A stretch of 64,000 nt of DNA from CAYRWR01 sp964537555 (GTDB lineage: Bacteria; Spirochaetota; Brevinematia; Brevinematales; CAYRWR01), in NCBI GenBank assembly GCA_964537555.1, contig CAZIAD010000015.1:8473-72472 (forward strand), given 5' to 3'. Below, in pieces: positions 53,708-62,399 of the stretch. Position numbers and translations under genes: made by a program. The first letter of the stretch is position 1, and the number at the start of each line of letters is the position of its first letter. The notes beneath the pieces are model-generated. The model was not told the origin of the DNA and did no database searches. It was given only the letters and a program-made list of their open reading frames with translations.

Positions 53708-54895
53708 GTGCCTGCTCGTAAGATAATAGATAAAGTATATGCTGTAGGTGTTATTCATTGGGACAGGACCCTGTTTGAAGACCTGGCCCCTTTACCCCAT
53801 GGTACTACCTATAACAGTTATTATGTAGAAGGGAGCGATAAGAATGTACTGATAGATACAGTCGATCCGGAAAAATATCACGAACTGTACAATAACCTGA
53901 AGAATCACGGTGTAACAAAGATAGATTATGTAGTCTCCAATCACGCAGAACAGGATCACTCCGGTTCTTTACCCTACATTGTCAGGGATTTTGGGGCTAA
54001 GATCATCACCAACAAAAAATGTAAAGAGCTGCTCCTTATGCACCTGGATGGTATAAAGGATGAAAATATACAGGTTATTGAAGATGGGGAGACTTTATCC
54101 CTGGGAGACAAGACCCTGGAATTCATCTTTGCTCCCTGGGTACACTGGCCCGAGACCATGTTTACCTACCTCAGAGAGGATAAGGTACTATTTTCCTGTG
54201 ACTTTTTAGGCCAGCATGTGACCTCCGGAGAGCTGTTTGTGGATGATGAGGTCCATGTACTCAAAGAGGCCAAGGTCTATTATGCCGACATTATGATGCC
54301 TTTCAGAAAGAATATTAAAAAACACCTGGAAAGACTGGAACCCTATCAGCTGGACTATGTCTGTCCCAGCCACGGCCAGGTCCTCAATAATCCTGCACTG
54401 CTGATAGAAGCCTATGCTGAGTGGATAGATGATCAGCCTAAAAACCTGGCCCTTATCCCCTATGCTTCTACTCACGGGACTATACAGATGATGGCGGAGT
54501 ACCTGCAGAGTGCCCTTACCCAGAGAGGGGTCAATACCAAGCTCTATAGGGTAAGTGTGAATGACATAAATATGCTGGCTGCCGACCTGGTCGATGCCGC
54601 TACTGTGGTGCTGGGCTCCTCGACCTACGTGATGGGGCCGCATCCTGAGATCGCAACAGCAGCATTTATCGTCAATATCCTGAGGCCGAAGTTTAAGCAG
54701 ATGTCTATCATCGGCTCTTATGCCTGGGCTACCCGTGTCACTGATGTTCTGACTGAGATGATAAATACCATAAAGCCGGAAGTCCTGGAGCCGGTATTCG
54801 CTAAGGGCGTGCCCGGTGCAGAGGATTATAAAAACCTGGACCGGCTGGCCGATGATATAGCCGACAGGCACCGCTCATTGGGTCTTTTAGATTAA
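53708..54895 (+). CDS. FprA-type flavodiiron protein (O2/NO reductase)
   Basis: A 395-residue A-type flavoprotein. The N-terminal metallo-beta-lactamase-like domain has the di-iron ligands H79, E81, D83 and H84 (SNHAEQDHSGS), and further His in APWVHWP (about 140) and PSHG (about 222). The C-terminal flavodoxin domain starts near 250 (ALIPYASTHGTIQMMAEYL). It reduces O2 to water or NO to N2O with rubredoxin as donor, matching its two upstream neighbours. GTG start after AGGAGAG. A terminator follows. Confidence 0.95.
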   Translation: MPARKIIDKVYAVGVIHWDRTLFEDLAPLPHGTTYNSYYVEGSDKNVLIDTVDPEKYHELYNNLKNHGVTKIDYVVSNHAEQDHSGSLPYIVRDFGAKIITNKKCKELLLMHLDGIKDENIQVIEDGETLSLGDKTLEFIFAPWVHWPETMFTYLREDKVLFSCDFLGQHVTSGELFVDDEVHVLKEAKVYYADIMMPFRKNIKKHLERLEPYQLDYVCPSHGQVLNNPALLIEAYAEWIDDQPKNLALIPYASTHGTIQMMAEYLQSALTQRGVNTKLYRVSVNDINMLAADLVDAATVVLGSSTYVMGPHPEIATAAFIVNILRPKFKQMSIIGSYAWATRVTDVLTEMINTIKPEVLEPVFAKGVPGAEDYKNLDRLADDIADRHRSLGLLD

Positions 54896-54904
54896 TGAAA
54901 CAGG

Positions 54905-54939
54905 AGGATGGTGTAGAAATATGCCATCCTTTTTTTTTA
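54905..54939 (+). terminator. Rho-independent terminator after flavodiiron gene
   Basis: Arms AGGATGG (54905-54911) and CCATCCT (54924-54930), then at least eight T. The ferritin gene begins 26 bp further on, so it may be expressed by read-through. Confidence 0.8.
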
Positions 54940-54964
54940 GAGTATGAATAGAAGGAGTTAAACA

Positions 54965-55477
54965 ATGGATAAAAAAATGGTAGACGCACTAAACAAGCAA
55001 ATGAAAATGGAATTTGATTCAGCTTATCTCTACCTGGCTATGTCAGCCTTTTTTGAAGGAAAGAATCTTAAGGGATTTGCCCAGTGGCTTAAGGTGCAGC
55101 ATCAGGAAGAGCTCTTACATGCCCATAAGTTATATAATCATATCTTTGAGAGAGCGGCCACTCCTATCGTACCGGCTATTGATCAGCCGGTAGTAAACTG
55201 GAAGACACCCCAGGAAGTATTTGAAAAGATCTATGCGCATGAACAGAAAGTCTCAGCCAGTATCCATAGCATTGTAAAACTGGCTCAGGAGCTGGATGAC
55301 TTTGCCACCAAAGACTTTTTAATATGGTTTGTAAATGAACAGGTGGAAGAGGAAGCACAGTCTCTGGAGATACTGGACTATATTAAGATGGTATCAGAAT
55401 CCACTGCCGCCATGTTCCAGCTCAATACCCAGATGTTTGAAAGAAGCGCACAGGCAACACCTCCCCCCAACGCGTAA
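54965..55477 (+). CDS. ftn: Ferritin
   Basis: A 170-residue classical bacterial ferritin (FtnA type), ALNKQMKMEFDSAYLYLAMS at the N-terminus. Ferroxidase-type residues include E17 (MEFDSAYLYL), the E-H pair in QHQEELLHAHK (about 48-58), E94 (AHEQKVSASI) and the E/Q set in NEQVEEEAQ (about 126-134). It stores iron as a mineral in a 24-mer. AAGGAG precedes the ATG. Short Pro-rich C-terminal tail. Confidence 0.95.
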   Translation: MDKKMVDALNKQMKMEFDSAYLYLAMSAFFEGKNLKGFAQWLKVQHQEELLHAHKLYNHIFERAATPIVPAIDQPVVNWKTPQEVFEKIYAHEQKVSASIHSIVKLAQELDDFATKDFLIWFVNEQVEEEAQSLEILDYIKMVSESTAAMFQLNTQMFERSAQATPPPNA

Positions 55478-55495
55478 AAACACGCTCTCTGATAC

Positions 55496-55525
55496 AGCCT
55501 CTGTCTATGACAGAGGCTTTTTTTA
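55496..55525 (+). terminator. Rho-independent terminator after ferritin
   Basis: Arms AGCCTCTGTC (55496-55505) and GACAGAGGCT (55509-55518), 3-nt loop, then a T-rich tail. Confidence 0.9.
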
Positions 55526-55554
55526 TTGACAAAAAATAATTAACATATTATATT
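55526..55554 (+). promoter_or_regulatory. Strong promoter of the glutaredoxin-like gene
   Basis: TTGACA (55526-55531), 17 bp, TATATT (55549-55554), with an AT-only spacer next to the ferritin terminator. Confidence 0.75.
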
Positions 55555-55582
55555 ATAATATAATAATATGAAGGTGTGTTTT

Positions 55583-55828
55583 ATGGAAAAACAGGCAAAA
55601 GTAGTGGTATTTACCTCATCCAGCTGTGTGTGGTGTAAACGGGCCAAGGATTATTTTCAGCAAAAAAAGATCCGTTTCAAAGAGATGAACGTCTCCACCA
55701 GTGCATCAGCCGCCGCGGAATTACAAAGAATGACGGGTGCCCTCAGTGTACCGGTGATCCTTATCAACAATCGTCCGGTGATAGGATTTGATGTACAGAA
55801 GATCAACAGGATGCTGGGTATACACTAG
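55583..55828 (+). CDS. Glutaredoxin/NrdH-like redoxin
   Basis: An 81-residue thioredoxin-fold protein with the active site CVWC (about C12-C15), the cis-Pro in LSVPVILINN (about 56) and GFD at the end of the fold. The CVWC box differs from the CPYC of classical glutaredoxins and resembles NrdH or anaerobe redoxins. ATG 55583 has AAGGTG six nt upstream; an ATG at 55568 is earlier than that site. Probably an electron donor for a reductase; partner unknown. Confidence 0.88.
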   Translation: MEKQAKVVVFTSSSCVWCKRAKDYFQQKKIRFKEMNVSTSASAAAELQRMTGALSVPVILINNRPVIGFDVQKINRMLGIH

Positions 55829-55911
55829 ACTCTTTATTATACTTCTTTCTTCCTTTATCAATTTAAAAAAGTATTCTATACTAATAAATATTCTGGAAGA
55901 AAGAGGAAACT

Positions 55912-57201
55912 ATGGATATAAAAGAATCACTGAGCTGGCTGGACAGTCTCATCAATTACGAAAAAGGAAGCCGCAAATATACAGATTCCACCTTTCAGGT
56001 GGGCCGTATGTGCGGACTTTTAGATAAGATATCCGATACCTGGCAGGCAATCCCCCTGGCCCATATAGCCGGGACCAAAGGTAAAGGCTCCATAGCCCGT
56101 TATATCAGCTCGGGAATCAAGTTCTCCGGTAAAAAGGTGGGCCTGTTTACCTCACCTCATTATTTCACTCTCAATGAACGTATAGCCATTAACAATCGCA
56201 GTATCAGCGATGATGAACTGGCCCATATTATCACCCGGCACCAGTCAGTCATCATCGAAAACGGACTGAGCTACTTTGAAGCCCTGACCTATCTGGCCAT
56301 GGCTGCCTTTATCGAACAGGGCTGTGATGCCATTGTACTGGAGACAGGTATGGGGGGCAGACTGGACTCTACCAATTTTCATCCGGCGCCTACCGTCACT
56401 ATTATCTCGGCTATCTCTTATGACCATACTGCTATCCTGGGCAATACTCTGTCCCAGATCGCCGGAGAAAAGGCCGGTATCATCAAGCCGGGACGTCCTG
56501 TGATCAGTGTAGAACAAAAGCCGGAAGTACTGAGTGTACTTAAAGAAAAAGCGGCCGCCCTGGAGGCCCCCTGGTACTATATGTCTCGGGTGATGTCTTA
56601 CCAGGTCCTGAAAAAGGACACTGAGGGCAGCCATATACTACTGGAGAGGATACCGGGCCAGCGTAGTGAGCTGGTTATCAGACAGTGGGGGGAAGCCTAT
56701 ATCGACAGCCTGACCGCTGCCCTACAGGCCTTGTCCCTCATGGGTATAGATACAGATGACAGCCTGGTGGAGGCCCTGGCAGCGATCCGCTTTCCTTTTC
56801 ACATACAGCAGCAGGGGCAATACATCCTGGATGTCAGTCACAATGCGGCATCTATTGAGCTGCTGTTTCGTTCTGTAAAAGCCTATGCCGGGGTTAGCCG
56901 GTTTAAGCTCTATCTGGGTATTTTACAGGATAAGGAGCTGGAGAGAATAGGCACTATGATGCAGTCCTATAAAGAAGACTTTATTTCTGTCAATGTATTT
57001 GAGATTCCCCATTCAGAACGGCCCAGCGGACATAATGAGATGATGCGGGTGCTGGAACAAAAAGGACTGGAGCCTCATTTACTGCAAAATATCGATGAGA
57101 TACAGGCCAGTGATGATGAACTGGTACTGGTTACCGGTTCCTTCTACAGTATACCCTACATCGCTCCTATACTAGGCTTCTCTCTGGATGTGTCCTTCTG
57201 A
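55912..57201 (+). CDS. folC: Folylpolyglutamate/dihydrofolate synthase
   Basis: A 429-residue Mur-ligase-fold enzyme. The ATP loop is AGTKGKGSIARYI (about 47-59), and SPHYFTLNERI, ETGMGGRLDSTN (about 141-152), ISYDHTAILGNTL and the C-domain VSHNAAS motif (about 303-311) are all family marks. It adds glutamate to folates (and may make dihydrofolate). Preceded by GAGGAAACT. A TATACT at the -10 distance suggests a local promoter. The end overlaps the convergent recF end by 30 bp. Confidence 0.94.
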   Translation: MDIKESLSWLDSLINYEKGSRKYTDSTFQVGRMCGLLDKISDTWQAIPLAHIAGTKGKGSIARYISSGIKFSGKKVGLFTSPHYFTLNERIAINNRSISDDELAHIITRHQSVIIENGLSYFEALTYLAMAAFIEQGCDAIVLETGMGGRLDSTNFHPAPTVTIISAISYDHTAILGNTLSQIAGEKAGIIKPGRPVISVEQKPEVLSVLKEKAAALEAPWYYMSRVMSYQVLKKDTEGSHILLERIPGQRSELVIRQWGEAYIDSLTAALQALSLMGIDTDDSLVEALAAIRFPFHIQQQGQYILDVSHNAASIELLFRSVKAYAGVSRFKLYLGILQDKELERIGTMMQSYKEDFISVNVFEIPHSERPSGHNEMMRVLEQKGLEPHLLQNIDEIQASDDELVLVTGSFYSIPYIAPILGFSLDVSF

Positions 57202-58227
57202 TACCTGGAAGCTGGCATCCGGCTCCAGATGTTCTACTATACTGTTCCGCGCCGTAGAGGTAAAGAACACCGGATAATCCTTGTGCAGAATATCCAAAAA
57301 TATCTCGCGCCGCTTCTGGTCTATCTCCAGGAGTACATCATCCAGCAATATCAGGGGGTTAAGGCCCTGGGACCGGTGGGTGTAGAGCAGCGTGCCCAGC
57401 TTGAGAGCCAGGCTGAGGGCCCGGGTCTGGCCCTGTGAGGCAAATACCCTAGAGCTCTTTTCAGACTGTTCGATGATAAAGTTATCTCTATGGGGGCCCA
57501 CCAGGGTATGGCCCCGGATGGACTCCAGCTTCTTACTGCCCTCCAGGGCCCGGGCATAAGACCCGGCAATGTCTTTTTCTATCTTAAAAGTATTCAGGTA
57601 CCTGAGGATGATCTTCTCATCGTAGAGGCGCTCATAAATAGACTGCAGCTCCCGGTTCAGGGAGCGGATAAAGCGTAGGCGTTTGTCTATGACCATGCTG
57701 CCCCACTTGATCAGTTCGGGATTCCAGATGGCGGTCTGGCGGACATCCTGCTTTATCTGGGCATTACGCTGCCTCAGGGAGCGGTTGTAGTTCCTGAGGC
57801 ACTCCAGGTATGCCGGGTCACTGAGCATGATAGACTGATCCAAAAACTGACGCCGGAGCTGGGGCTCTCCCGTGATGATATCGATGTCCTGAGGCAGAAA
57901 GGCCACGATGGGATTGAGAGCAGGGAGACGGGAGGCGGTGATACGGTCTTCATTGTACTTCAGTACCTTTTTACCGGGATGAAACCCGCACTCCACACTG
58001 GCACCCTGAAATATACCGGCTACAAAAAAGTAGGACTTGTGCCACTGGACCAGCTCGGCCAGGGGTACGGGCCGCATAGCCTGGGCATAAGACAGAAGAA
58101 AGAGAGACTCCAGGAAGTTACTTTTACCACTCCCGTTTAAGCCATAGATCAGATTGGTATGGCCGAATGAGTCCAGATCACAATCTTTGAGATTGCGGAA
58201 GTTCTGACATCGATATTTCTGTAACAT
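57172..58227 (-). CDS. recF: DNA replication/repair protein RecF
   Basis: A 351-residue SMC-like ATPase. Walker A is GLNGSGKSNFLESL (about 29-42), the ABC signature region is ASQGQTRALSLALKLG (about 278-293), and Walker B is PLILLDDVLLEID (about 308-320). RecF acts with RecO/RecR at single-strand gaps. The start at 58227 matches the family N-terminus (MLQKYRCQNFRNL) with AAGG upstream. A longer frame from 58263 runs into the terminator hairpin. It lies apart from dnaA-dnaN-gyrB in this window. Confidence 0.94.
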   Translation of the reverse strand: MLQKYRCQNFRNLKDCDLDSFGHTNLIYGLNGSGKSNFLESLFLLSYAQAMRPVPLAELVQWHKSYFFVAGIFQGASVECGFHPGKKVLKYNEDRITASRLPALNPIVAFLPQDIDIITGEPQLRRQFLDQSIMLSDPAYLECLRNYNRSLRQRNAQIKQDVRQTAIWNPELIKWGSMVIDKRLRFIRSLNRELQSIYERLYDEKIILRYLNTFKIEKDIAGSYARALEGSKKLESIRGHTLVGPHRDNFIIEQSEKSSRVFASQGQTRALSLALKLGTLLYTHRSQGLNPLILLDDVLLEIDQKRREIFLDILHKDYPVFFTSTARNSIVEHLEPDASFQVSEGHIQREA

Positions 58228-58236
58228 AATAGCCTT

Positions 58237-58271
58237 AAAAAAATCCTGTGCCCCAGGGGACACAGGATTTT
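58237..58271 (-). terminator. Rho-independent terminator after the LysM lipoprotein gene
   Basis: On the minus strand, AAAATCCTGTG (58271-58261) pairs with CACAGGATTTT (58250-58240), a CCCC/GGGG inner part, then further T. It lies between the LysM stop and the recF start. Confidence 0.8.
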
Positions 58272-58291
58272 ATTTTACTTTTTCGGGTTCT

Positions 58292-59620
58292 TTATTTTAC
58301 TAAAGAGGGAGGAATGGCGAATTCCTGTCCGGGGTAAATAAGGTCAGGATCTTTGATCTTAAACTTATTAGCTCTCCAGATGATAGGCCACATCCAGTAT
58401 TCCTTGTTATACTTTTTACCGGCGATCTTCCATAAGCAGTCTTCATTACCGGGATGGTTTTCTACGATGTAGGTATCCATGGTCTGTTTGGCCAGCAGGA
58501 TCTCCCCCAGGCGGATAGCCTCACGGGCATAATCCACTGAGTCCAGGTATTCCCCTCTGTCATAGGCTTCCTGAGCCAGAGTGTAGTATTTCTCGACCAG
58601 CTCTTCGGTGATATCTTCCTCTGAGATGTCTGCCATCTGAGGGTCTACAGAAGTGTCATCATTTTCGTCAATGATCTCCAGGGTCTGTCCCAGAGCTTTG
58701 TAATCATGGCGGATCATCCCGAATTTGTGCATGGGAGTGTCCAGCTTGGAATTACCTTTATCTTTGATCTTCTTCAGCATTTCCTGAGCTTTTTTGAGAT
58801 ACTCATCTGCTTTTTGCTTTTCCAGGGCTTTCTGTTTCTGCTGCTCCAGCTGCATCTTCATCTGCTCTTCTCTTTTCTGCTCCAGGTACTTTTCATAAGC
58901 AGCCTGGGCCTTGTCATTGGCAGCCTGTATCTGAGCTTTGGCGGCGTCAGCTTTAGCGATGGCAGTAGCCAGGTCGCCTTCTTCATAGGCTGCACGGGCT
59001 TCTTCCAGGAGAGGTACAGCCATTTTCAGGTCATCCATAGCAAATTCTCTGACGATATCATTGTTTTCAGCCTGGTCATATTTGTCCTGGGCATCAGCGA
59101 TGGCGTTACGGGCCTTTTCAGTCTCTCCCTTGAGATACTTGACCAGTTCGCTCAGTTTATTGTAGAGACTCATACCATTGGTGTAAGTCATGATATAGTC
59201 TTTGGCCTCATAAGTAGTAGTGAGTGCATCAAAGTCTTTTTTAGCCTGCTTATATTCAGTAGGCTTCAGTGTATTTGCAAAGTTCTGGTCTGCCTCAGCC
59301 AGCAGGTCTTTATCTTTGTTGTAGATATCGTCTGCTCTCTTTTCAATGGCCAGGTCATAAGACTGCACGGCCAGCTCTTTAGAACTTATAGCTTTGGCTT
59401 TGGCATCTTTGTTCTTCTTTTCTTCTACCAGTGCATTAGCGGATTCGTAGTCATCCTTTGCAGACTTATATTCCCCAGCTGCATAGAATGGAGCTTCGAC
59501 TGATTCTGCTTTCTCTATAGCCGCTTTCGCTTCCTCGAGCTGTTTAGTGGGTACAGGATTACAGGCGATCAGTGTGCCCAGTAAAAATGTCCCCATTGCC
59601 AGTACGATTATTTTTTTCAT
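58292..59620 (-). CDS. LysM-domain lipoprotein with long coiled coil
   Basis: A 442-residue protein with a lipoprotein signal (lipobox LIAC, Cys at about 20). A long Ala/Lys/Glu-rich helical region with a DUF4398-like repeat pattern (AAGEYKSAKDDYESANALVEE, about 47-67) runs to about 370. A C-terminal LysM-like segment follows (VENHPGNEDCLWKIAGKKYN, then WPIIWRANK, DPDLIYPGQEFAIP). It likely links the outer membrane and peptidoglycan. GGGGAGG precedes the ATG. Proteins of this layout are common in spirochaetes. Confidence 0.88.
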   Translation of the reverse strand: MKKIIVLAMGTFLLGTLIACNPVPTKQLEEAKAAIEKAESVEAPFYAAGEYKSAKDDYESANALVEEKKNKDAKAKAISSKELAVQSYDLAIEKRADDIYNKDKDLLAEADQNFANTLKPTEYKQAKKDFDALTTTYEAKDYIMTYTNGMSLYNKLSELVKYLKGETEKARNAIADAQDKYDQAENNDIVREFAMDDLKMAVPLLEEARAAYEEGDLATAIAKADAAKAQIQAANDKAQAAYEKYLEQKREEQMKMQLEQQKQKALEKQKADEYLKKAQEMLKKIKDKGNSKLDTPMHKFGMIRHDYKALGQTLEIIDENDDTSVDPQMADISEEDITEELVEKYYTLAQEAYDRGEYLDSVDYAREAIRLGEILLAKQTMDTYIVENHPGNEDCLWKIAGKKYNKEYWMWPIIWRANKFKIKDPDLIYPGQEFAIPPSLVK

Positions 59621-59656
59621 TCGAGCCTCCCCGTAGGATTATGTTTATTTATTATT

Positions 59657-59684
59657 ATTTTAATATATAACATACAAATAGCAA
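59657..59684 (-). promoter_or_regulatory. Probable promoter of the LysM lipoprotein gene
   Basis: On the minus strand TTGCTA (59684-59679), 16 bp, TAAAAT (59662-59657). Confidence 0.45.
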
Positions 59685-59709
59685 GTAATTTGAAGTTTAT
59701 TATCCGGAA

Positions 59710-59919
59710 TTACCAGCTGATGTGGCCCTCATTCCAGGCATCGTGCAGGGCTGATTTTATCTCAGACAGAGTATACTGGTCAAATTCCGGGGGCAGCACC
59801 GACAGTATTTCGGGCAGCTTGCGGCTCAGTACCATAGGGCGAAACATGCCGGGGATACGCTGCACCAGATTATTGACTCCATTGATGAGGTCCTGCTTGT
59901 GAGTAGTGTGCACAGCCAT
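59710..59919 (-). CDS. Small 69-residue protein, unknown
   Basis: A 69-residue protein starting MAVHTTHKQDLINGVNNLV and ending in a short helical stretch (LSEIKSALHDAWNEGHISW). AGGAGAGA lies five nt before the ATG at 59919. A longer reading would run back through a terminator and the tRNA gene. No family recognised. It lies directly after the tRNA-Pro terminator on the same strand, so it may depend on read-through. Confidence 0.6.
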   Translation of the reverse strand: MAVHTTHKQDLINGVNNLVQRIPGMFRPMVLSRKLPEILSVLPPEFDQYTLSEIKSALHDAWNEGHISW

Positions 59920-59937
59920 TTTTCTCTCCTTAAAAAT

Positions 59938-59970
59938 AAAAAATCCCGTTAACCCCAGGGGATTAACGGG
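59938..59970 (-). terminator. Rho-independent terminator after tRNA-Pro
   Basis: On the minus strand CCCGTTAA (59970-59963) pairs with TTAACGGG (59952-59945), with an inner CCCC/GGGG part, then six T. Confidence 0.9.
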
Positions 59971-59975
59971 AATAT

Positions 59976-60052
59976 TCGGGCTGAGAAGATTTGAACTTCC
60001 GACCCCTACCACCCCAAGGTAGTGCGCTAGACCAAACTGCGCTACAGCCCGA
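59976..60052 (-). tRNA. tRNA-Pro (anticodon GGG)
   Basis: 77 nt that fold as a tRNA: acceptor arms TCGGGCT and AGCCCGA, anticodon stem CTACC/GGTAG with loop TTGGGGT giving anticodon GGG, and T-arm with GTTCAAATC. The 3' CCA is not encoded. It has its own promoter and terminator. Confidence 0.95.
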
Positions 60053-60090
60053 AAAGTCAACAATCAGCTCTCTGAGCTGAGGGGACATAA

Positions 60091-60119
60091 ATTTTAAGGA
60101 TGAGACCGGAAATAGTCAA
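60091..60119 (-). promoter_or_regulatory. Promoter of tRNA-Pro
   Basis: On the minus strand TTGACT (60119-60114), 17 bp, TAAAAT (60096-60091). The short leader holds a small hairpin (TCAGCTC/GAGCTGA). Confidence 0.65.
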
Positions 60120-60421
60120 GAAATCGTGAGGAAAATCCCCAGCTCCTGCTTATGAAAAAATCAAAGAGCCGCATCGCACAGGACCGGGGATGAAGCAGAT
60201 AATCCTGTAAATATCACAGACTCTATTCCCGGGCCTGTGTTTGCCCGTCATTTTCTGTATCTGCGCAGGGCACCTCGTTCATGCCGGCTGCCTCAGACCC
60301 TGCTCCTGCCCACCGGGAGCCCTGGAGGTATAAGCCAGTCACCTGCCTCTGATGTAAGACTGTAGCACCCCGCTTAATTCCATACTATACTGTAAATAGC
60401 CAGGAAGGACTGAGCGGTTTT
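60120..60421. other. Interval with no recognised feature
   Basis: Between the divergent tRNA-Pro and FNR-like promoters I see no open frame with a ribosome site, RNA gene or strong repeat. Confidence 0.5.
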
Positions 60422-60450
60422 TTGAGTATTGCCAGGGGAGGGTGTATAAT
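60422..60450 (+). promoter_or_regulatory. Promoter of the FNR-like gene
   Basis: TTGAGT (60422-60427), 17 bp, TATAAT (60445-60450). The transcription start should fall at about 60456-60458, directly at the ATG. Confidence 0.7.
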
Positions 60451-60458
60451 ACTATCTA

Positions 60459-61181
60459 ATGAATAGGAAAAAGCATCAGGGGACCTTATTGACAGATAGC
60501 AGCATAAACAGACCTCTCACCGTAGTTGAGCATATCCCCTGCGGAAAGAGCGCCCGTCTTCTCCGGCTGGCCTGCGAGTGGGACTTTATACCGGGCCAGA
60601 TGATCAGCCTGCAGCGGGACCGGGATATGCCGCCCCGGCTCTATAGTATAGCCAGCCCTCCCGGCAGGGGCACTATAGACATCCTGTACAACCCCGTACC
60701 CGGGGGTGAGCTGACCAGCTATATGCAGGGCCTGGTAGCGGGAGAGAGCATACTGGCCGGCCCCCCCCGGGGGGAGTTCTGTGATGAGCCGGACAGTGCT
60801 TCCGTATGGATAGCTAACGGCACCGGGGTAGCCCCCTTTTTGTCACTGTATCTGAGCGGGATGGGGGCGGCTAAGACCCTCATACAGGGAGCCCGCTGGC
60901 CCGAAGACCTGTATGGGCAGGAACACTGGCTGGCTGGCCGGGAGGGATTCCGCTATATTCCCTGCTGCAGTGACAGGGATGCTGCTGACTCATGTGAGCC
61001 CCCGTTGAAACAACGGATCTATGGGGGACGCCTCACCCACTGGCTGCAGGGTGAAGCCAGCCTGGATAGGGATGCGCAGTATTATTTATGCGGCAGTGAG
61101 CAGATGGTGATACAGGTGAGGCAGATCCTCATGAGCCGGGGGATCCCCTTTAGCCGGATCATCTCCGAGATCTATTTTTAG
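60459..61181 (+). CDS. Ferredoxin-NADP reductase-like flavoprotein
   Basis: A 240-residue oxidoreductase of the FNR superfamily. The FAD site is RLYSIAS (about 67-73), the diphosphate loop GGELTSYM (about 86-93) and the NAD(P) part has ANGTGVAPFLSLY (about 120-132). YYLCGSEQMV (about 209-218) marks the C-terminal site. The final residues end in an aromatic Phe. No ferredoxin domain is fused. The ATG is only 1-3 nt after the predicted transcription start and lacks a ribosome site, so the mRNA appears leaderless. rlmN begins 9 bp after its stop. Confidence 0.85.
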   Translation: MNRKKHQGTLLTDSSINRPLTVVEHIPCGKSARLLRLACEWDFIPGQMISLQRDRDMPPRLYSIASPPGRGTIDILYNPVPGGELTSYMQGLVAGESILAGPPRGEFCDEPDSASVWIANGTGVAPFLSLYLSGMGAAKTLIQGARWPEDLYGQEHWLAGREGFRYIPCCSDRDAADSCEPPLKQRIYGGRLTHWLQGEASLDRDAQYYLCGSEQMVIQVRQILMSRGIPFSRIISEIYF

Positions 61182-61190
61182 AAGGTGACT

Positions 61191-62240
61191 ATGGAAAAGA
61201 AAAATCTGTTCGGAATGACCCGGCAGGAGCTGCAGGATATATTTCTGGAGCTGGGGGAGCCGCAGTTCCGGGCCCAGCAGCTCTATGAATGGCTGTATGT
61301 AAAAGGGGTCACGGACACAGGCCGGATGACTAATCTGTCTAAACTGCTCCGGGAAAAACTGGACTGCCAATTCCGGGTGGAGCAGCTCCACCCCCAGCAG
61401 GAGAAGCTATCGGCTGACGGTACTATAAAGTACCTCTATCCTGCTCCCGGATATAAGTTTATCGAGGCTGCCTATATTCCCCATGAGGACAAGGCCACCC
61501 TGTGTGTGTCCACCCAGGTGGGCTGCAAGATGGGCTGCCTGTTCTGCATGACGGCCCGCCAGGGCTTTCAGGGACAGCTCAGCACCGGCGAGATCCTGAG
61601 CCAGGTATACAGCCTGCCCCACAGAGACAGCCTCACCAATATCGTCTACATGGGCATGGGTGAGCCTATGGACAATATCGATGCTGTCATAGACAGTATA
61701 CTGATACTGAGCGACCCTAAGGGCCGTAATATGAGCCAGCGCCGCATCACCGTGTCCACTATCGGTATCATTCCGGCTATGAGACGCTTTCTCAGTGAGA
61801 CCCGGGCTAACCTGGCTGTGTCCATCCACAATCCCTTCGATGAAGAGCGGCGTCAGATGATGCCCGTGCAGAATGTCTATCCCATACAGGAAGTGGTGCA
61901 TGCCCTGCGGGACTATGACTTCCGGGAGCGTAAGCTTAGCTTTGAGTATATACTCTTTGAAGGTATCAATGACAGCCCCCGCCATGCCCGGGAGCTGGTC
62001 CGCCTCCTGAACGGCCTGCGCTGCCGTGTCAATCTGATCCACTTTCACAGCATCCCTGATTCTCCCCTCCGGGGTACGCCCCGGGCCGGCATGGAGGCCT
62101 TTCAGGATATCCTCAAGTCCAAAGGCCTGATCACCACTATCCGTAAGAGCCGGGGGGAGGATATACAGGCCGCCTGCGGGCTGCTGTCCACCCTGGAGCT
62201 CGTGAAGATGCAGGGTGAGGCCGAGCTGGCGGACTACTAG
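61191..62240 (+). CDS. rlmN: 23S rRNA/tRNA (adenine-C2)-methyltransferase RlmN
   Basis: A 349-residue radical SAM enzyme that methylates A2503 of 23S rRNA and A37 of some tRNAs. The cluster Cys are C112, C116 and C119 (CKMGCLFC). The methyl-relay Cys is C329 in QAACGLLS, and MGMGEPMDNID is the usual family motif. ATG 61191 with AAGGTG upstream; an in-frame GTG two codons earlier overlaps that site. It forms an operon with the FNR-like gene. Confidence 0.96.
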   Translation: MEKKNLFGMTRQELQDIFLELGEPQFRAQQLYEWLYVKGVTDTGRMTNLSKLLREKLDCQFRVEQLHPQQEKLSADGTIKYLYPAPGYKFIEAAYIPHEDKATLCVSTQVGCKMGCLFCMTARQGFQGQLSTGEILSQVYSLPHRDSLTNIVYMGMGEPMDNIDAVIDSILILSDPKGRNMSQRRITVSTIGIIPAMRRFLSETRANLAVSIHNPFDEERRQMMPVQNVYPIQEVVHALRDYDFRERKLSFEYILFEGINDSPRHARELVRLLNGLRCRVNLIHFHSIPDSPLRGTPRAGMEAFQDILKSKGLITTIRKSRGEDIQAACGLLSTLELVKMQGEAELADY

Positions 62241-62328
62241 CCCTGAGCCGCCGTAGGCCAGGCGCAGGTTAGGGTAGCCCGGTGTGCACCTGACGGTGGG
62301 TGTCGGTGCATAGGCTGCCACGGAATGC

Positions 62329-62399
62329 CTTTGCCAGCGATAGCTGGCGGGCTACGGCATTTCTTTTGTCCAGGGCCACAAAAGAAACGCCTGGCAAAG
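62329..62399. repeat. Nested inverted repeat element
   Basis: Outer arms CTTTGCCAG (62329-62337) and CTGGCAAAG (62391-62399); inner arms TTTCTTTTGT (62360-62369) and ACAAAAGAAA (62378-62387); a hairpin GCCAGC-GATA-GCTGGC at 62333-62348. It looks like a dispersed palindromic element. Confidence 0.6.

Noticed and set aside
59920..60063. N-terminal extension of the 69-residue protein
   Set aside because: It would translate through a terminator hairpin and a tRNA gene.
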